Shown: positions 12,301 through 27,131, numbered from the stretch's first letter. The stretch is 64,000 bases of DNA from Crotophaga sulcirostris (GCA_013397455.1 VYZB01000240.1:550623-614622); one strand, 5' to 3'. Notes: generated by a model not told the origin, from the letters alone. Numbers and translations: made by a program.

Positions 12301-14837
12301 ACAAAACAAAAAAAACCCCGAACAAATCAAAACCCCGAGTCCCACCCCAAGGAAAGGTCTCCCCAAGGGGCATCTTGTTTTCATGCAGCTGGGGAACACT
12401 CACAGCAAGGAGAGATGTGGAAATAGGTGAATACTGATAATTTTTCCTAGGAATGTTTGTAAACTTGGAGTCCTCACATGGCTGAGACCACCTAGACATC
12501 ATTTCTAGGATGGTGAATTCAGATCCTTTCAAAGGGAGACCTCAAAGAGAGATCTATGTTGGTTAACACCACTGAGACCTGGGCTAGGAGAGTTTGCATC
12601 CCACCCAAAACTGAGAGAGAAGGGAACCCACCAGCCTTCAGGAGCACACACATGCAATCAGCTGTAGGATCATGATAAGGATAAATCATCTATTTACGGC
12701 TGTTTTGAAGCATAGTGACAAAGAGACCTTTTCGGGGTTAAAGATAAAAATTCTACCTGGAAATCACAAGCAGTGTAGAAGTGCTGTTGCCCAAGATTTT
12801 TGCTGAAACTAACTCTGCGTATCACCTGTCCAAGTTTGAGGAGTAAAGCATTGCAGGTGGTCATCCCCCATATGGCACAACTCTCATTCCAGTATCGATG
12901 TGACCTCCACCAGTTCTGCCTAGGTTTGCTCACAGCATCAGCCAGAAATACCCTCAAGTGTTTTGAATGAGGCCTCTGTTCACTGCTGGTTTCAACCAAA
13001 GATGGATCTCAAAAACCACAGATGATTTCTGGATGCTTGCACTTTAGAGATCCCGTTCAAAGTACTCACTGAGAGGAGAGATTACAATTACAGATATCAA
13101 TGAGCAATGCCTACCGTCCCAAGAAAGCTTCAGCAGTGTTTGCCTTGGAGACCTTTCTCTTGGTGCCCTCCTCCATCTTCTTCAGGCAGACAAAACCTCT
13201 TCCAGCAGCTGCTTCAGCAGCAGATGCACTGCTGGAAGACACATGAAGTTTAAAGGAGAGGTGAAGCACAGCAGAAGACCTTCTTCCACAGACCATTGCT
13301 TCATCACTTAGGCATATTCTTTTCACAATGCATTAAAAACTATGAGTTTATGTCTCATCTTTAACCCTTTCTCCCACTTCTAGCACCAAATCAGTAGCCA
13401 CAAGCTGGTCACCTAGACCCCAATAAGAAATAAATGCAATACATTGCCAGAATTTCACTCATGTTTTAGCAAAATGATTCAAGTTGATGTAGGTTTTTCA
13501 GCTATATCTTGATTTTTTTTGTGGTTTTGATGCCATTCCACTCGCCTTTGTAGTCTCAGAATTTGTTTTGAGCACAGTAAAGTGCACTCAGCCCTTTTAT
13601 GATTTCCTGCTTTGTTTCAGAGCCCTGCACTCAAAGACTTTAGTTGCCTCCTAAATCTTTTTCCAGAGCTCTTCTGTCACTTTAAATATTGGCCAGCATT
13701 TTGTTAGCTTCAAGACTTTGAAATAATATCAAAGTAAACCTCAAAGGAAAATAATGTAGTAAAGTGTAAGTTTGGAGTTTAATTCATATTCAAATAAAGA
13801 TCTTTCACTTCAGCTTGAGTTACTGAGTAAAATGACTGGGAGCAAATGGAGCTTTTAAAGGCCTTACTCCCCCAGGGGTTTCTGTTTTAAAGTGGTCAGC
13901 GAACCTACCAGGTAGAGGAATGCAACTGCCTTTCCATGAAAAATTCCCTACCATTGGGAAGAAAAAAAATTGAACTTCTCTAGAATCAAGGTGGACCTTT
14001 TTTCTCCTCTTCCTGAACTGTGCCCCTGGAAAACATTTGCAAATGGTACTCCTTCCCTACAGGTAGATAGAAACATTGTCAAAGGAGACAAGGATCTAAG
14101 GATTGACTTGCAAGACAAAACACAGCTTTTTCTTTAGTGTTTTGTTTTATTTTGTTTTCTGGGGTGAACCACACCTTTTCTGAAATGGGAACAGGAGATA
14201 TCCCCCTTGTGCTAGTTTTCAGGAAAGGAAGAATGAACTAGGGGCCAATTTCCAGCAAACCTCAGCACCTGACAGGGATTTGTACGAGGCCATAAAGGCA
14301 GATTTGCAAGCTGACTGCCCAGCACAGGTACATTTGTAAGAGCAGCCAAGCACACAACTCTCCTTGACTTTATCTGGGGATCTCCTTTGAAATTCGTCTT
14401 TAAGCTTCATATCCTGCTGCAGCACACAGCAGAAGTGGTGATGGATTTAGTCTTCCACGTACCCTCTGCCTTTATTTCTTATTTCCTATTCAAGCCCCAG
14501 GAACAGTGGGTGGGAGGGATGGCTTTTGCTAACGCCAGCAACTCCAGATCTGCCAAAACCCCAAACAAAGGCTGTGAGAAAAATATTTCTGCAGGAAGCA
14601 TTTGCTGAAACATGATTCATTTCTTTAAGATAAGTCATATTTCCTCCAGCCAACACTTACAAAAGGGTTAGCCTCCCTTACCCGTACTCCAGCCTGGATG
14701 ATGAATATGCCCAGAGCATGTGCTTCCAGTTGAGCCTTTGCAGTTCTGGCGTGCTCACACCACGCTCGATGGCATGGCACACCAGCATAAATTTGTTTTC
14801 ATGCGAAGGTAGCTTGAGGCTGGGGACTTGCACCCCA
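9356..14837. other. Intergenic sequence, nothing recognised
   Basis: No gene, RNA or clear mobile element was recognised. It contains an A-run (10110-10123) and generic A/T-rich sequence. Open frames are short and lack family motifs. Confidence 0.6.
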
Positions 14838-15076
14838 GGGAGGGTTTAGACTTGATGTTAGGAAGAAGTTCTACACTGAAAGGGTGATTGGCCACTGGAA
14901 TGCGCTGCCCAGGGAGGTGGTGGAGTCGCCGACCCTTGATGTGTTTAAGGGAAGATTGAATGAGGCACTCAGTGCCATGGTTTAGGTGATGAGTTGGTGT
15001 TAGTGTTGGCTTATAGGTTGGACTTGATGATCTCAGAGGTCTCTTCCAACCTGGTTATACTGTGAAACTGTGAAAC
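14838..15076 (+). mobile_element. CR1-type LINE 3' fragment
   Basis: The sequence follows the CR1 tail pattern: GGTTTAGACTTGATGTTAGG, CTGCCCAGGGAGGTGGTGGAGTC, a GGTTTAG block, then TTGGACTTGATGATCTCAGAGG and TCTTCCAACCTGG. The end has degenerate octamers (TGTGAAACTGTGAAAC). It is a 5'-truncated, non-coding copy, more diverged at its end than the others. Confidence 0.8.
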
Positions 15077-18000
15077 CCTTTGCTCTGGCTTCTTCCTTAT
15101 TGTCAGTATCATGTCTGCCCTCTGCACCAAGTCACGCTCTTCTCCTTCAGCTTCACGCTTCCACTTCAAGTAGCATTGTTTTCAACCCGGTCTGACTTCT
15201 CTGCCTTGGTCAGTGGGGCTTTTTCACCAGGTGCTAGAAACAACAGGCTCTGTGGGTCGTTTGCAGTTCATCACGTGTTTGAGTTGTCCCGGTAGTTATT
15301 TGAAAAAAAAAAAAAATGCCTGCTTCACACATGGCCGAAAGATACATAATGAAATTTCCTAACATCCCTTATTTCAAAAACCTCTTTCAAGAGCGGCCTG
15401 CCAGACTGCAGCTTGCTTTCCCGAATTAGTGATCTGGTGGAAACTCAGCAGGAACTGGGCAAGGGACCAGCTGGCACGGTCCTGACGATGCGCGAGAGAA
15501 CGGCTCACAGAGCGCCGTGGGAGGTGGGGACTTGCACCACAACCCCCCTGCCCGCCTGGGTCTGGTGCCAGGGCTCAGCTCCATCACCTGCAGTGCTGGG
15601 TTTTGACCCTGACCTCTCTCCTTCTGACAGCCCTTTTCCTCTTTACGCTTGGCATGAGGAGCTGGCTGAGCATCTTCCTCCTCCTCACCCCTCTGGGCAC
15701 TGAGCAGAGGCTGGGGGACTGGGAGGTCCATCCAAGCAGCTGGCAATACAAGTCCTGGTGGGGTGACGGACGCAAAAAGCAGAGCAGGGAGCTCATGGGC
15801 ACAACTCCTCTCACTAGACTGGTGTGGCTCACGCCAAAGCTGAAAGATCCCATCCATGGGGCCTGCCGCAAATCTGCCACACCCTGACCTAAGCCTTAAT
15901 ATGGCCAATCTGGGTTGGTCTTTAGCCACAGCATCCATCCAAGATGAGACCTCTGACATCTCTGTTTTCTCTGCTTCATCTCCATCACTTTCCCCTGGAC
16001 CCCTCTATACTTCTTCACTGACCTCAACCAGACCAAATTTCATCAGAGCTTCCTCTATGCAACAGTGACAACCACAGCCAGTGTCTGTGCAGTCACCACC
16101 AATGCCATCTTCCATCCAATGTGCACATGACGCTAGGCTGTAGAACCTAGTGGACATTTATTCTCCTGTAGAGCACACGGACACTCGACCTCAGGCAGCT
16201 CCTTGTGGTTCAGTATGAGAGGTGTGAGCCAAGGGGTTGTGGTTTCCTGGACGTGTTGTGGCATCCTGAGCACCCTAGTTGCAATGCCAGGAGATGTTGC
16301 CTGGAGAAGGGACAGGAGAACACGGGGATGTTTGCTGCTTCACCCTAGAGAGGGGTGGATGTGGTTGTGTCTGCACTCAATTTTTAACATTGTGGCCATG
16401 AAGGGAAGCTAACTTCCTTCCAATTGATTTTCTGTTTTATTTTTTTCCCCCCAGGGATACATGAAGTCAGAGGAGTTGGCTGGAGAGATGTTAGCATGAG
16501 TTATTACCTGGCTCAGTCTCCCTGCAGGCAGTTCTCCTGCGACCCCTCGCTCAGCAGCAGCAGGGCTGCGTCATCAGCATCGGCTGCATCCAGGCATCAC
16601 ACCCTGTGCCACCACCACACATCCCTGCGCACGTTGCCACAGCTGGAGATATCTGACCCCCATGGCCTACTCATGCTGGAGTTCAAGCTCGTGCTTCAGT
16701 CACCGACTGCCACCACAGAGCATCCTCAGGGTACAAAGACAAGCTGAGCTACTGGGGTGGCTTGCACCACCTAAAAACCAGCAGACATCTGAATGTCCAT
16801 CAGATCTTGAGTCTCAACCTTCACACTGCATGGCAGTGAGTTGGGGTGAGATTTGTCCCTTCTGGAGAAACAACACTGAGCACTACCTTCCACAGCCACG
16901 AAAGGGAACCGTAAGCTCAAAGGGAGGCAGAGATGATGAGGAAGAAGAGGATTAGCACACAGTGCAGAAAGGAAGGTAATTAAAAACCTGCCTGCTCTTA
17001 CAGACCACATGTCAATACCTCAGCATGGAGGTTGGTGCTCATTCAAGCTTCACCTCAGACCCATTTTCCATATATTGTGTCGTTCTCAGGCTATAGTTTC
17101 ATTCTGCTTCTCTGCACCAAGACCTCAGCATTGCTTTTGTAAGCCCATACTTGTTAACACTGCATTAAAATAGAATTACATCATCAATGCCAACACTTTT
17201 GTTGCAAGTGCTGCAGAAGTAATGAGTTCCTGCTAAAGGAGTGAGAAGATATTTAATGCTATTAAAAACTACCTTTTCCTGCCAGTCACCTGCAAGAAAT
17301 TCCTCCAAATGTCCATCAGACCTGCAGAGCTCTTACTCCACACACCTCCACGACCACCTGGGATGAGCAGCAACAAAACCCTTGGTAGGTGTGTCCCTGC
17401 CCTTCTCTCCTGTTCTCCCATGCTGTGCAATGTGGTGCATGGGGTCTCCTCTATCTACATCTCCCTCTTCCCCACAATGGATGAAGGTGTATTAGGGATA
17501 AAAGAGCAAAACATGTATAAGCAGAAGCTCTCTGGAAGGAGGGTGCAGCACACACATGCCCAACCCTGTTAGGGGCAGCAGCTTGAGGCAGGATGGGGAG
17601 AGTCCAGCCCCAGTGTGACAGCACAGAGTGAACTCAGAATGGCTACCTCTGGTACAACTCTGCTGGGCTGTAATCAGATCTTACCCCACTGAACCTCATG
17701 CTGTGACATGTTTTTACGACCAGACCCTTTCCCCTTCATTAGTATTGGGGTCAGGAGAAGCCAAAGGTCAAGCTCGAAGCTGATGAATTCACTTCTAAGC
17801 AAAACCATCGCCTCCCTCTACCTTCCTCCTCAAAGAGCTTGGCTCATAAATTTTCATTTAGTACCACCAAGTTGATTTTTTTTTTTATTCCCCCCACCTT
17901 CTCTTTAGCAAGAGGGATATTTCATTCCCCTAAACCAGAGGGCACTTCCTCATTACCCTGAGCCTCAAGCTATTTGGCAAGTTTTGCCAGTATCCTGCCC

Positions 18001-21000
18001 CATGCTTCAATTTACAAAGTGCCAGTCAGGATTGCTAGAAAAATAAAGATAGCAGAGATGTGAAACCTCACAGCTGTCTCTCACCAGATCAGCAGTCCCA
18101 CTGCCTGGTTTTAATGGCTCTGCCACCCGTGTTCCCACAGTATCAGTGCCCCATTTGACATACTGGGGGATGGAAAGTGCAGAACCAAACCCACTGTCAG
18201 AAATGCACGTGCTTGCTTTGCTTTGAAGAGAAAACAAGGAAATAGCAGAAAATGCAGCTGGCTTTCAGGTTTGCTGCTTGCACTCATTCATATCCCGGAG
18301 CCCAGCTAAAGCTCAGTGTCAAAGAGCAAACCAAACTGCACGAGCCAAAGTGCAAAGCATCTGTGTTTCTCCTTGGGAAAATGCATATCCTAGAGAAACA
18401 ATGCTTGCTGCAAAGTCCTCCTCTGCTGCTGTGGACAGCTCTGAGTCTCCCAAAAGGTTCAGACTTTCTATTGCTTTACAAATCCTGGACTCTCTTATTG
18501 CACTTTTTCAGTGATGGTTCTTGGTGCTTGCTCATCTAGCAGCACCATTCTGCTTTGAGGGAAGTTTTGGAGCTCAGCTGATGTGGAAAAATAAATTGAC
18601 TTCTGCCCTACAAGGAGGAGGCACTTTGGACAGCCAGTTTTAAAAGAGGTCAAGAGATCTGGGTGCTCAAATCAAAGTTGCTTGTGAAAAGTCCACTGAG
18701 ACAACCTGACCTTTCCTGGAGCTGAATGCACTTTCTGTCCTGGAGCTGCAGGATCACATCTCACAGGGGGTCATCATTAAAAACATTCCTGATGGTTTCA
18801 GCTGGATCTCAGCTCCCATTGCTCACACTGAAACAGGACAGTTCAAACCCAGCGGGTGATTTCTGAACTGTGAAGCCTCTAAAGTCTCACAACAGCTTCA
18901 GGCTAGGGGTGCACATCTTTCTGCATCAACCTGGCGATGGACCCGACTCTTGTGCATGACTGCACAGCAGCTACTGCAGTCCCTGTGTAGCTCAACATTC
19001 TAATTTATGCCCTAGTGAGACAGAATCAACGTGAACAACGGCCTATCACAACCAATGATGAACTTGCTAACATTACATCTAAGTCACTCTCCAACCAGGA
19101 GTGTGTGCAGTCCTCACCTGGTGCAAATGGTGGGGCTCATATTGAGCTCAGTCAGCTCTGTTTTTCCAGCCCACTTGTCCAGGGCTGTTAAAGAAAGTTT
19201 CCCCTGACCAGGTCATCTTCACCTTCCTAACCTAGCTCAGCTCGAAGGGCAGTGCCTGTGGGGTGGTGCCATCGTGTGGATACAGCTGCAGTGAAGAGGA
19301 GGAGAGGTGGGAGGAAGAACGCTGGGAAAAGGACAAATCCGGCACTGTCTAAGTCAAGATCTAAGCCTGATTCCCTCCTTGTGATACCTTAAGTGAGATC
19401 ATGCTTCTTCCTCAAACAGGTTGAATAAATGTAATAACAACAAAAGAACTTCCATCATATCCATCCTATGACATTTCCTGGTGCCAACAGCAGATCTTCA
19501 GAGGGAGTTTCCCCAGATGATGCTCTAACAAAAGCAGCAGCATTTGAGATTAAAAAAGATCTTTGCTGTTCTCAAAAGGCTCAGAGGCTGAAATGGAGCT
19601 GCGAGCAATACTCACTCTACCTTATTCAGATTTTCAAGTTTGGAAATGGGGCTGGAACACACACATGCATGTATCGTCCAGGATCTCCAGGTCTGCCTGA
19701 TCTACCAACACAAACATACTCTTGAGCCTAAAGGAAAATCAGGCTGTGGATTTTGGCTAATGGCAAAGGGTGGGTTCTTTGCTCTGGGCTTGCATCCTGT
19801 CCTGGAAGTCACACAGTCCCCAGTCTCCAGCTTTCTTGCAAAACTGAAAAGCAGTCCCAGCCCAGGATAAAAATAAAGGGTCCATGGGGCCCTGTCACTC
19901 TGGGGTCAACTGATGCAGCGGACATGCAATCAAGTTCCTTCATGTAATCTTTCTACAGCCTTTTACAGGCTGAATCTGAAACGGAGCCAGATGATGAGCA
20001 GGGGGGGCGGGGATAACGAATCATGAAGCTGGGGTTTCCTTTGTATAGTCAGAATCCCAAGCCAAATCTTGCTGGCTGGGATGTTCCCATTATCTTGCAG
20101 AATAAAGTTCTGTACTCCAATGGGTTCCTTCCAAAACCCCATCCGTTGTGATGGAGAGCAACCTGCCCCAACTCAACGCTTCACTCCTTCTGGGACAAGG
20201 AGGGGGGACAAGTTTGGTTCCCACAAGAAGGGGAGGAAGTCTTTGAAGACCCTATCCAGGCTCTCCTCAGCCTCCCACTCTTCAGAGGAGGCAGTTGTGT
20301 CTCCATACCGACCTCTGCACCTCCCACACACACGCTATGCCTGTCCACCCTTGTCATGTTTTTGGCTCTCCCCGAGTTCACACTGCCAAGGACATTGCAG
20401 AGTGCTCATAGCATTGGAGCAGAGTGAATTCTCATGCGCAGGCACGCTGTCTCTGCCAGGATGGCTCTGGAGGAGCTCTGGATCTTGGCTCTGGAAGAGC
20501 TGGCCCTTTGGGACCTCCTTGGATGTAGCAGGAGGGACACACAAGTGGCCAGCACTCAACCCTGAGCGTCTGGACAACCTGTTCTTGCACTGTGCTGCTT
20601 GTTGTGGGTTGGACCACCAACCTGTAGGTACAGGTGGAATCTCATTCGGCAGTCCATCAGGGCGCATCCATCCTTAGCTAGCTCACGCCTTGTTCCAGCC
20701 AGGCTTTGCAGCATGTGGATGACTGCATCCAAGATTTGTTAATGACCCAACCCCACGTTGCTGTTTCAAATTAAATGGTTCCCAATGCTATACATTGTTA
20801 TTTGGGAAATGTACGAATTTTTCCCATATGTCTTTGACCTATAAAATGAACATCCCTCAAAACTGAAAGGTTATTGCCAACTACGACGTGTTTTCATTTT
20901 TCGTCTTTAAGCACATTTCATGGCTTGCCAGACTCAGGAAAGTGCTTCAAACACGTGCCAAATAGGACTTATGCACACACTGGCTTCTAAGCACATCCTA

Positions 21001-23576
21001 CAGGCCTGTGCTGGACCGAGACGCTTTCCCAAATAGGTGCCAAAACCTGTCTTCCTCTTCCTTAACTCCTAGACTCTCAGATTCCACCCTCAGCTTTATT
21101 GACAGTCACCTACAGGTGAAATTTGGCTTGCAGATGTACAGCTCCTACAGTGCAGAGAACAGCTAATTTTTGGGGCATTACTGGCTGGGGCTTTGGGAAG
21201 TCATGAAAAGCCAGAGTAAGTAGATGTGGGTGATATTTTTTTAGTGGATGTTTTTAAAAATACAGCAATTTGCAGGAATTTTATGGAGTGGTTGGCTTTA
21301 ACAACAACGAACTCCGGCAAAAAATCAGGATGGCGTATTTCAGGAGTTTCTAAATTAAAACTCTGAAGGGACTTTGTTTTGAAACTTTTTTTTTTTAATT
21401 TTACAATATAAAGTAGTCAGTGTCCAAGTAAAATATTTCATTTTGGGCTGACTGAAATATCTCACTTGACAAAGAATATATGAGGGGATTTATTATTATT
21501 ATTATTTTGGTTTGCCAGAAATTTCTAACATTTCATTTTTCCATTCATCCCAAATCAGTATTTCAACTTTTTGAAATCTCTGTAATAGAAAAGTCAGAGC
21601 TCATATCTCTGTAGATATTGTGAGAACTGAAAACAGAGCTAGATAAATGAAGAGGGAATGTGAAAGTCCAAGACTTTAAAGAACTTGTCAGTCATCCAGG
21701 AGGAATTCAGGCTATGGCAAATACAGTGGGTATCAAAAGACAAGGGAATCTGTGCTCTGTTTCCAGGAAAGAAACACTGCATTGTTATAAGGAAAAATAC
21801 CGGATGGAGATCAGCCCCCTCCCCCTGAGTTTTCAGCATTCCTACCTGCACTGCTAAATCCCCAAATCAAGCCTCTTCTGCAGCCTGCCTTTTATCTCAG
21901 CAGCACGACTCTCTGCATGAAAGAAAATCTATATTCTGTTTCAACACATTTCTGACATAGTTGTGCCGTTAACCCACAGAGCGCGGTTCTCACAGAAGAT
22001 GTGTGAGATGGGGAGCAGATGACTGTGGCTTCCTTCTTGCAAGCAGCCCTTGCCTATTTGAGGCAAGGTCTCCAGTCCAAGATATCAGACAATCAGAGCA
22101 AGGCTATGCTACACATAACAGGCAGAGAAGAGTGTTAAGTTAATGATCCTGAGCAACTTGGCCCACCGCAGGACCCTAGGAAAAGCTACAATGATGTAGG
22201 ACCACCATGATATGATTCAAAGTACATTGCAATTCTCCCTGAGGGAATGTGTTGCAGTGCACAACCCAAGCAGAGCGGTGGTGGCAGCTCAGGAGGAACT
22301 GCCTGTGGTGGCTACTCTCCTGCAGAGGTTAACCAACCTGTGCAGAGCAGGGAGCATATACCCATGGAAGCATGCACCCACCACTCTCTTCTGCTGGGAC
22401 CCTTCACCCCCTGGACTTCCCCAGTCCAAGCATCCTGAGTTTTTGGCTTGTTTCCATCCTCTAACCCACCGAACTAAGCCAAAATTCCCGTTGCAGAGCT
22501 TCCTGAGTTTGCCAAATTACCGCTCTGGTCTTTGTACACACAGGAGAGTAGTGATGGTAGGGAGTACAAGAACTACTCTGTGGTGTCTGCAGCTCTGACT
22601 CCATCTCCCCAGACAACCATTGCACTGAAATGTAACTCATAGAGCAAAGACAATGCTGAAGATGTGAACTGAAGTTCAGTAAGATAGGGGTCAGGCAAAT
22701 CCATTTGGTGAACCCCATTGTCAGCTCTGAGTCCTTCTCCTGAAACCAGTCTGAGCACACAGCTTCAAGACTGCTCTGAAAGACATCAGCACCATGATCA
22801 CTGCGCATCCCAACCCTGGGCCCAATTTGGAGAGGGGCTTCTTCATCAATGCGCATCCCCAGGCAGTGCTTTGGAAATGGTCTTCACCAAGCAAAGAGCT
22901 TGCATCGGCAAAGCAACCAGAGCTCTTCCACCCATATGGCTGTTATATAACAAGATACCAACAGAGAAGGGTAAGATGCCCAAATCCCACTTTTTTCATC
23001 CTTAAAATGTTTGGTCACTCCTGAAATCAATTAAAAATGAAGAGGCTTTAACAGGGAGTTGAAAGAGGCGGTAGGGCGGATCACTTATTTTTATTCCTAT
23101 TGTCAAATGGTAAAATTGTTCTCTTATTTAAGATGTCAAAAGCCTGTGAAGCAAACAAACAAAGCCCAAAGCGCCAACTTCCCAACACTCAACCACAGTG
23201 AGACATTCATGGACACAAGGAAATGGGCTGCAAAGCTTGCACAAAAAAATAAACCTCCCTGAGAAGGGCTCTGCCAAAGTTAAGGGGTAAAAGAGGTTAC
23301 GAGCATTTGTGGGAAACAGTGCTAAAAGGGAAGGATTAAAGAGGAAAAAAAAGAAGAGGAAAGAGCAGAGGGAGAGAGGACTGGGGCTAGGGCTGTGCCA
23401 GTCAGAAGGGATTTGGCCGGATGATGGTTTTACTGCATTTAAATGTGTAATTTAAATGTGCACTTTAATTAATTCTAGTAGACTACACCAAAGTCATACT
23501 TGCAACTCCCAGTGCGCTAATTATGGAGAAGAGGCGGACAGTGACTCACATTGGAAACAGCCCAACTTCCAAAGGG

Positions 23577-23625
23577 GAAAAAAAGAAAGAAAGAAAGGAA
23601 AAAAAAATAAAAAATAAAGAGAGGA
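23577..23625 (+). repeat. GAAA-rich low-complexity tract
   Basis: The tract is an A-rich, purine-only run with GAAA units and AAAATAAA at its end. Confidence 0.9.
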
Positions 23626-24315
23626 ATCTTAGTGCTCAGGCAACCACGATGGTCCCCAGACCCACACTGGGAGAAAGGTCAGGGCAGGCATGGCTACTTG
23701 GAAGGAGTGACAGTCAGGCTGCTCCCAAGGAGGGTGGGAAGTGGAGCATCCCCTGGGAGGATGGGGGATATAGGGAGAAGTGGGGGTACCTGGCTCTGGG
23801 GGTGCCTCTCAGGGCTGTTTTTGCCCCATCTCCCTGGCTGTACAGGCAGAGTAGCAGTTTCCCTCAGTGCTAAGACCATCACCTGGATGCAGGGTTGCTG
23901 CCATCCCAACAGAGCTGCCCTTGGAAAGATACCAGTAAGGTCTGCCTAGGCCCTGGGTAGGACATTTCTCCTCCCTGATATCCCAGATCCCTTCTGCTAG
24001 GTGGTGAAGTGCAAGAGGGCAGGAGCTGGAGGATTGCTACATGCCCCAGCATCTACCCCTGCCTCTACCACCACCACACCATCACCAAGCCAGGGTGCTG
24101 CTTGGCTTTCAAAGCCAGTCCCAGCTGAAGCACTGAAGCCATGGTCTTGAAGAGACAAGGATGGAGCCCACCAGCTCTGGGTTGCATGAAGGCCAGATCT
24201 GTTGGGTCACAGAGGGAAAAACAAAGTCACAGACCCATTGTTCAGCCTCAGGTATCCCACTCATCTCCTGTATGATGAGGAGCTCCCTTTGTGCAATATT
24301 CAGCAAGAAGGAGAT

Positions 24316-24340
24316 GCACACAAACACACACACACACAGA
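24316..24340 (+). repeat. CA dinucleotide run
   Basis: A short microsatellite of CA units with one AA interruption. Confidence 0.85.
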
Positions 24341-26372
24341 TGTTTGCTCAGCAATGATTGCTGCCAGCTCCAAAACATCTCTCCGGGCAATGGGGAGAAA
24401 CTAAGGGGGGTCCTTGCCTGATATTTATTATCCCATCCCAGCTCCGTTCTCATCTACTCATTTTTAACTCTCCGAGAAGCTGACAGCATCAGAAACCGAA
24501 GCCAGACCATCAGATTAACAACATCTTTCTTCTGCCGGCTTCCAGCCACATGTTTGAATTGGTTTAGCTCATGAATAAAACCAAAACCCCATAATCTTAT
24601 AAGCTCAAGACAGAGGTGGGGAGGCTGGGTGGGAGGAAGCAGGACAGGGACAACAGATATAATGCCTTGTAGCCAATTGTAGTTTCATTTTAGCTTCTGT
24701 ATTTAGACTGAAAAGTAACTACTTTTTAAAATAATTATTTACTTTTTTTTTTTTTTTAAAGAAAGCAAGAAATTAAGTTGCAAGGTGAAGCTCCACCACC
24801 TTGGCTTGCAGCTCAGACTACAGCTTGGCAATGCCAGGGATGTGTCTCACGGGTGCGTATCTCTGTACACCTGAGCAGGAACCCATCTTGTGGCCTTCAG
24901 ATAGCACTAATGATGAAACAAGGCATTAACAAACCATTACTCTGCAACGCTGTGCTCCTCTCTGCCTCCCCGACTCCACCACAGACCCAACTGACTCCAT
25001 AACCACTAGAGGGGGGTGGAAGGTAACTAGTTGAGAAGATGATTTCCTCCTAAATTTCCTCCTGGGTAACATGGGCACCAGTGGGGTGGGGAGCTCTGCA
25101 GTTCTGGACAGGGTATGGACATCCACCATGCGCCAAGTTCACAGCATCCACAAGAGGACATTTTCTCCATCACCCACAGCACCAGCAAGCTGCTGAAGCT
25201 GCCTTTAAGATTGGGGAACAATGTGGGATGTCAAACTTGTTCTCCAGAGAGAGGTGGTGCGATGCCACAGTTGCGGAATGAAATCCTTTGGGGTTCTCCC
25301 TTTGGGGAGAGAAAATTATCCAACCCACAGCCTGGTTAGCTGTGGAAACAGCTATGAAAGGCAAAGACGGAACAGTGCAGACAGCAGGAGAAAGAGTTAA
25401 AGGTGTCCTAATTCAAAATGTATGTGATCGTCCATGCCTCGGCCCCCTTCCAGAGAGGTTACAACACCCTTCGAGCAGGCAATCCTGCACTGCAAGCCTG
25501 GGCCAAGTGTCTTGTGGAGATAAGAATCAAGCTGCTCTGTAACAGTCTTGTTTTCTGGGAGGTCACAGAGGCAGAGCGACCTCGGGATGGGAGGAAATGC
25601 TGTTTCGGGCAAGAGGAACCCACCACAGCCTCAGGGAGGATGAAACTTTAGGTTTGGCCTGGGTTCCCTCCACCCACTCTTCTCCTAAGTGAAGAATACA
25701 CAGATACTCTTGCCTGGGAACCTAGAGGATGGGTGGCAATAAGGAGCTATATTGGAGTGAAGCACATCCTGCCATTCATGCACCTCCATGGTAACTCCCC
25801 ATCTGCAAACTGGGGAGGACAGAGCCTCTGTTCCTTTGTGTTACTCCTCTCTTTTGAACCTTTGCAGCACAGGTTATCTCTCCCCACCTACCTGGCCTGA
25901 ACCTCACCATGGGGTTGTGATCTCAGCTGAGGCTCCTGTAATAAATGTTCAGTGGCAGCAAATAAATTCAAAATCAACCCAAAAGCTTATTGAGTAAGAG
26001 AGTATTGCACCTTGTAGGCCACGCCTTTGGGGGAACGGTGGTAAACCAAAGCAGATAATGAATCCCAAATTGCACTTACCTTGTTTGGTCATGACAGGCT
26101 CTGACAATCAGTGCTGCAAATGTACCGTGGTTGGCTGGTTGAAACATATCCAGGACAGATGCATGGGCTACAACATACATTTTGATTGATTCACTGCAGT
26201 CAGTCTTGACTTCTCGGGGTCCTAGTCTCTGCAGTCCCTCATCAGAGGTGACATAAACCCATGAGGTCATCCAAGCACTCCACTGCAGGACTCAGTAAGC
26301 AAGATGTTTGCCCTATGGATTCACCTAGGCAGAGCTTGGGCACTGGGACTACTCCTTTTCCTGTTGGCATCA

Positions 26373-26415
26373 TAATAAATAAATAAGTAAGTAAGTAAGT
26401 AAATAAATTAATTAA
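26373..26415 (+). repeat. AATA/AAGT tetranucleotide microsatellite
   Basis: The tract changes from AATA units to four AAGT units and back to AATA/ATTA, a compound microsatellite. Confidence 0.95.
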
Positions 26416-26929
26416 AATGAACCCCAAATAACAAGTTTGTACTGACTAAAGCAAATTTCCACATGGAAAAAAATGGAAGAGCACTTTTTTTGCCCCCCTT
26501 CAAAATAATTTAATGCGTGTTTCAATGTGTCCGAGCCAGAGCAAGCATTCTTCTTGGAGCACAATACACAAGGCACTGGGAAAAGCAGGGAACGGTGGAG
26601 GTGTATATTATATACAGGCAATTTGGTGCCAGCCCTGTGACATAAAGAAAATTTCAGTTTCCCCTACTAGGAAAATACATTTTATGTTTCACTGACTTGA
26701 GTCCCCAGCTCACAGTGAAGCAATTATTAAATCACTCTGATATTAAGATACAAACCAAGTTTAGTTATTCAGTTGCAAAGATGGGGGAGGCAGGGAGTGT
26801 TATCCAATTTACATGGTATTTCTGTGGCACTGGGAAACGTGGGGGGGGTCCCAAGGAGCAGCGTATTTACACCACCAATGCAGCAGAGGCAAAGACACAC
26901 CAGCTGGAGGAAGGGGCAATGCAGTGGGA

Positions 26930-27131
26930 CCCCTGTGAGGGTGCTGAGGCCTTGGCACAGGTTTCCCAGAGAAGTCGTGGCTGTCCCATCCCTGGAGGTG
27001 TTTGAGGCCAGGTTGGATGGGGCTTTGAGCACCCTGACCCAGTGGGAGGTGTCCCTGCCCATGGCAGGGGGGGTTGGAACTGGGTGATCTTTAAGGTCCC
27101 TTCCAACTCAAACCATTCTATGATTATATGG
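26930..27131 (+). mobile_element. CR1 LINE 3' fragment
   Basis: The tail shows GGAGGTGTTTGAGGCCAGG, GGATGGGGCTTTGAGCA, GCAGGGGGGGTTGGAACTGG, AAGGTCCCTTCCAAC and ATTCTATGATTATATG. This is the classic avian CR1 3' end, about 200 bp long, without reverse-transcriptase coding sequence. Confidence 0.93.

Larger units (their letters stand above)
15077..26929. other. Intergenic sequence with simple repeats only
   Basis: No gene was recognised. The two longest frames (minus 15426-15959 and plus 20069-20677) have no conserved motif. Simple repeats include a GAAA-rich tract at 23577-23625, a CA run at 24316-24340, a T-run at 24745-24759 and an AATA/AAGT tetranucleotide tract at 26373-26415. Confidence 0.6.

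Noticed and set aside
15426..15959. 177-codon open frame on the minus strand
   Set aside because: Pro/Arg/Ser-rich chance frame with overlapping open frames on both strands.
20069..20677. 202-codon open frame on the plus strand, with a 110-codon minus frame over it
   Set aside because: Longest frame in the window, but no motif, low-complexity Ser/Pro composition and a competing antisense frame; no support as a gene.
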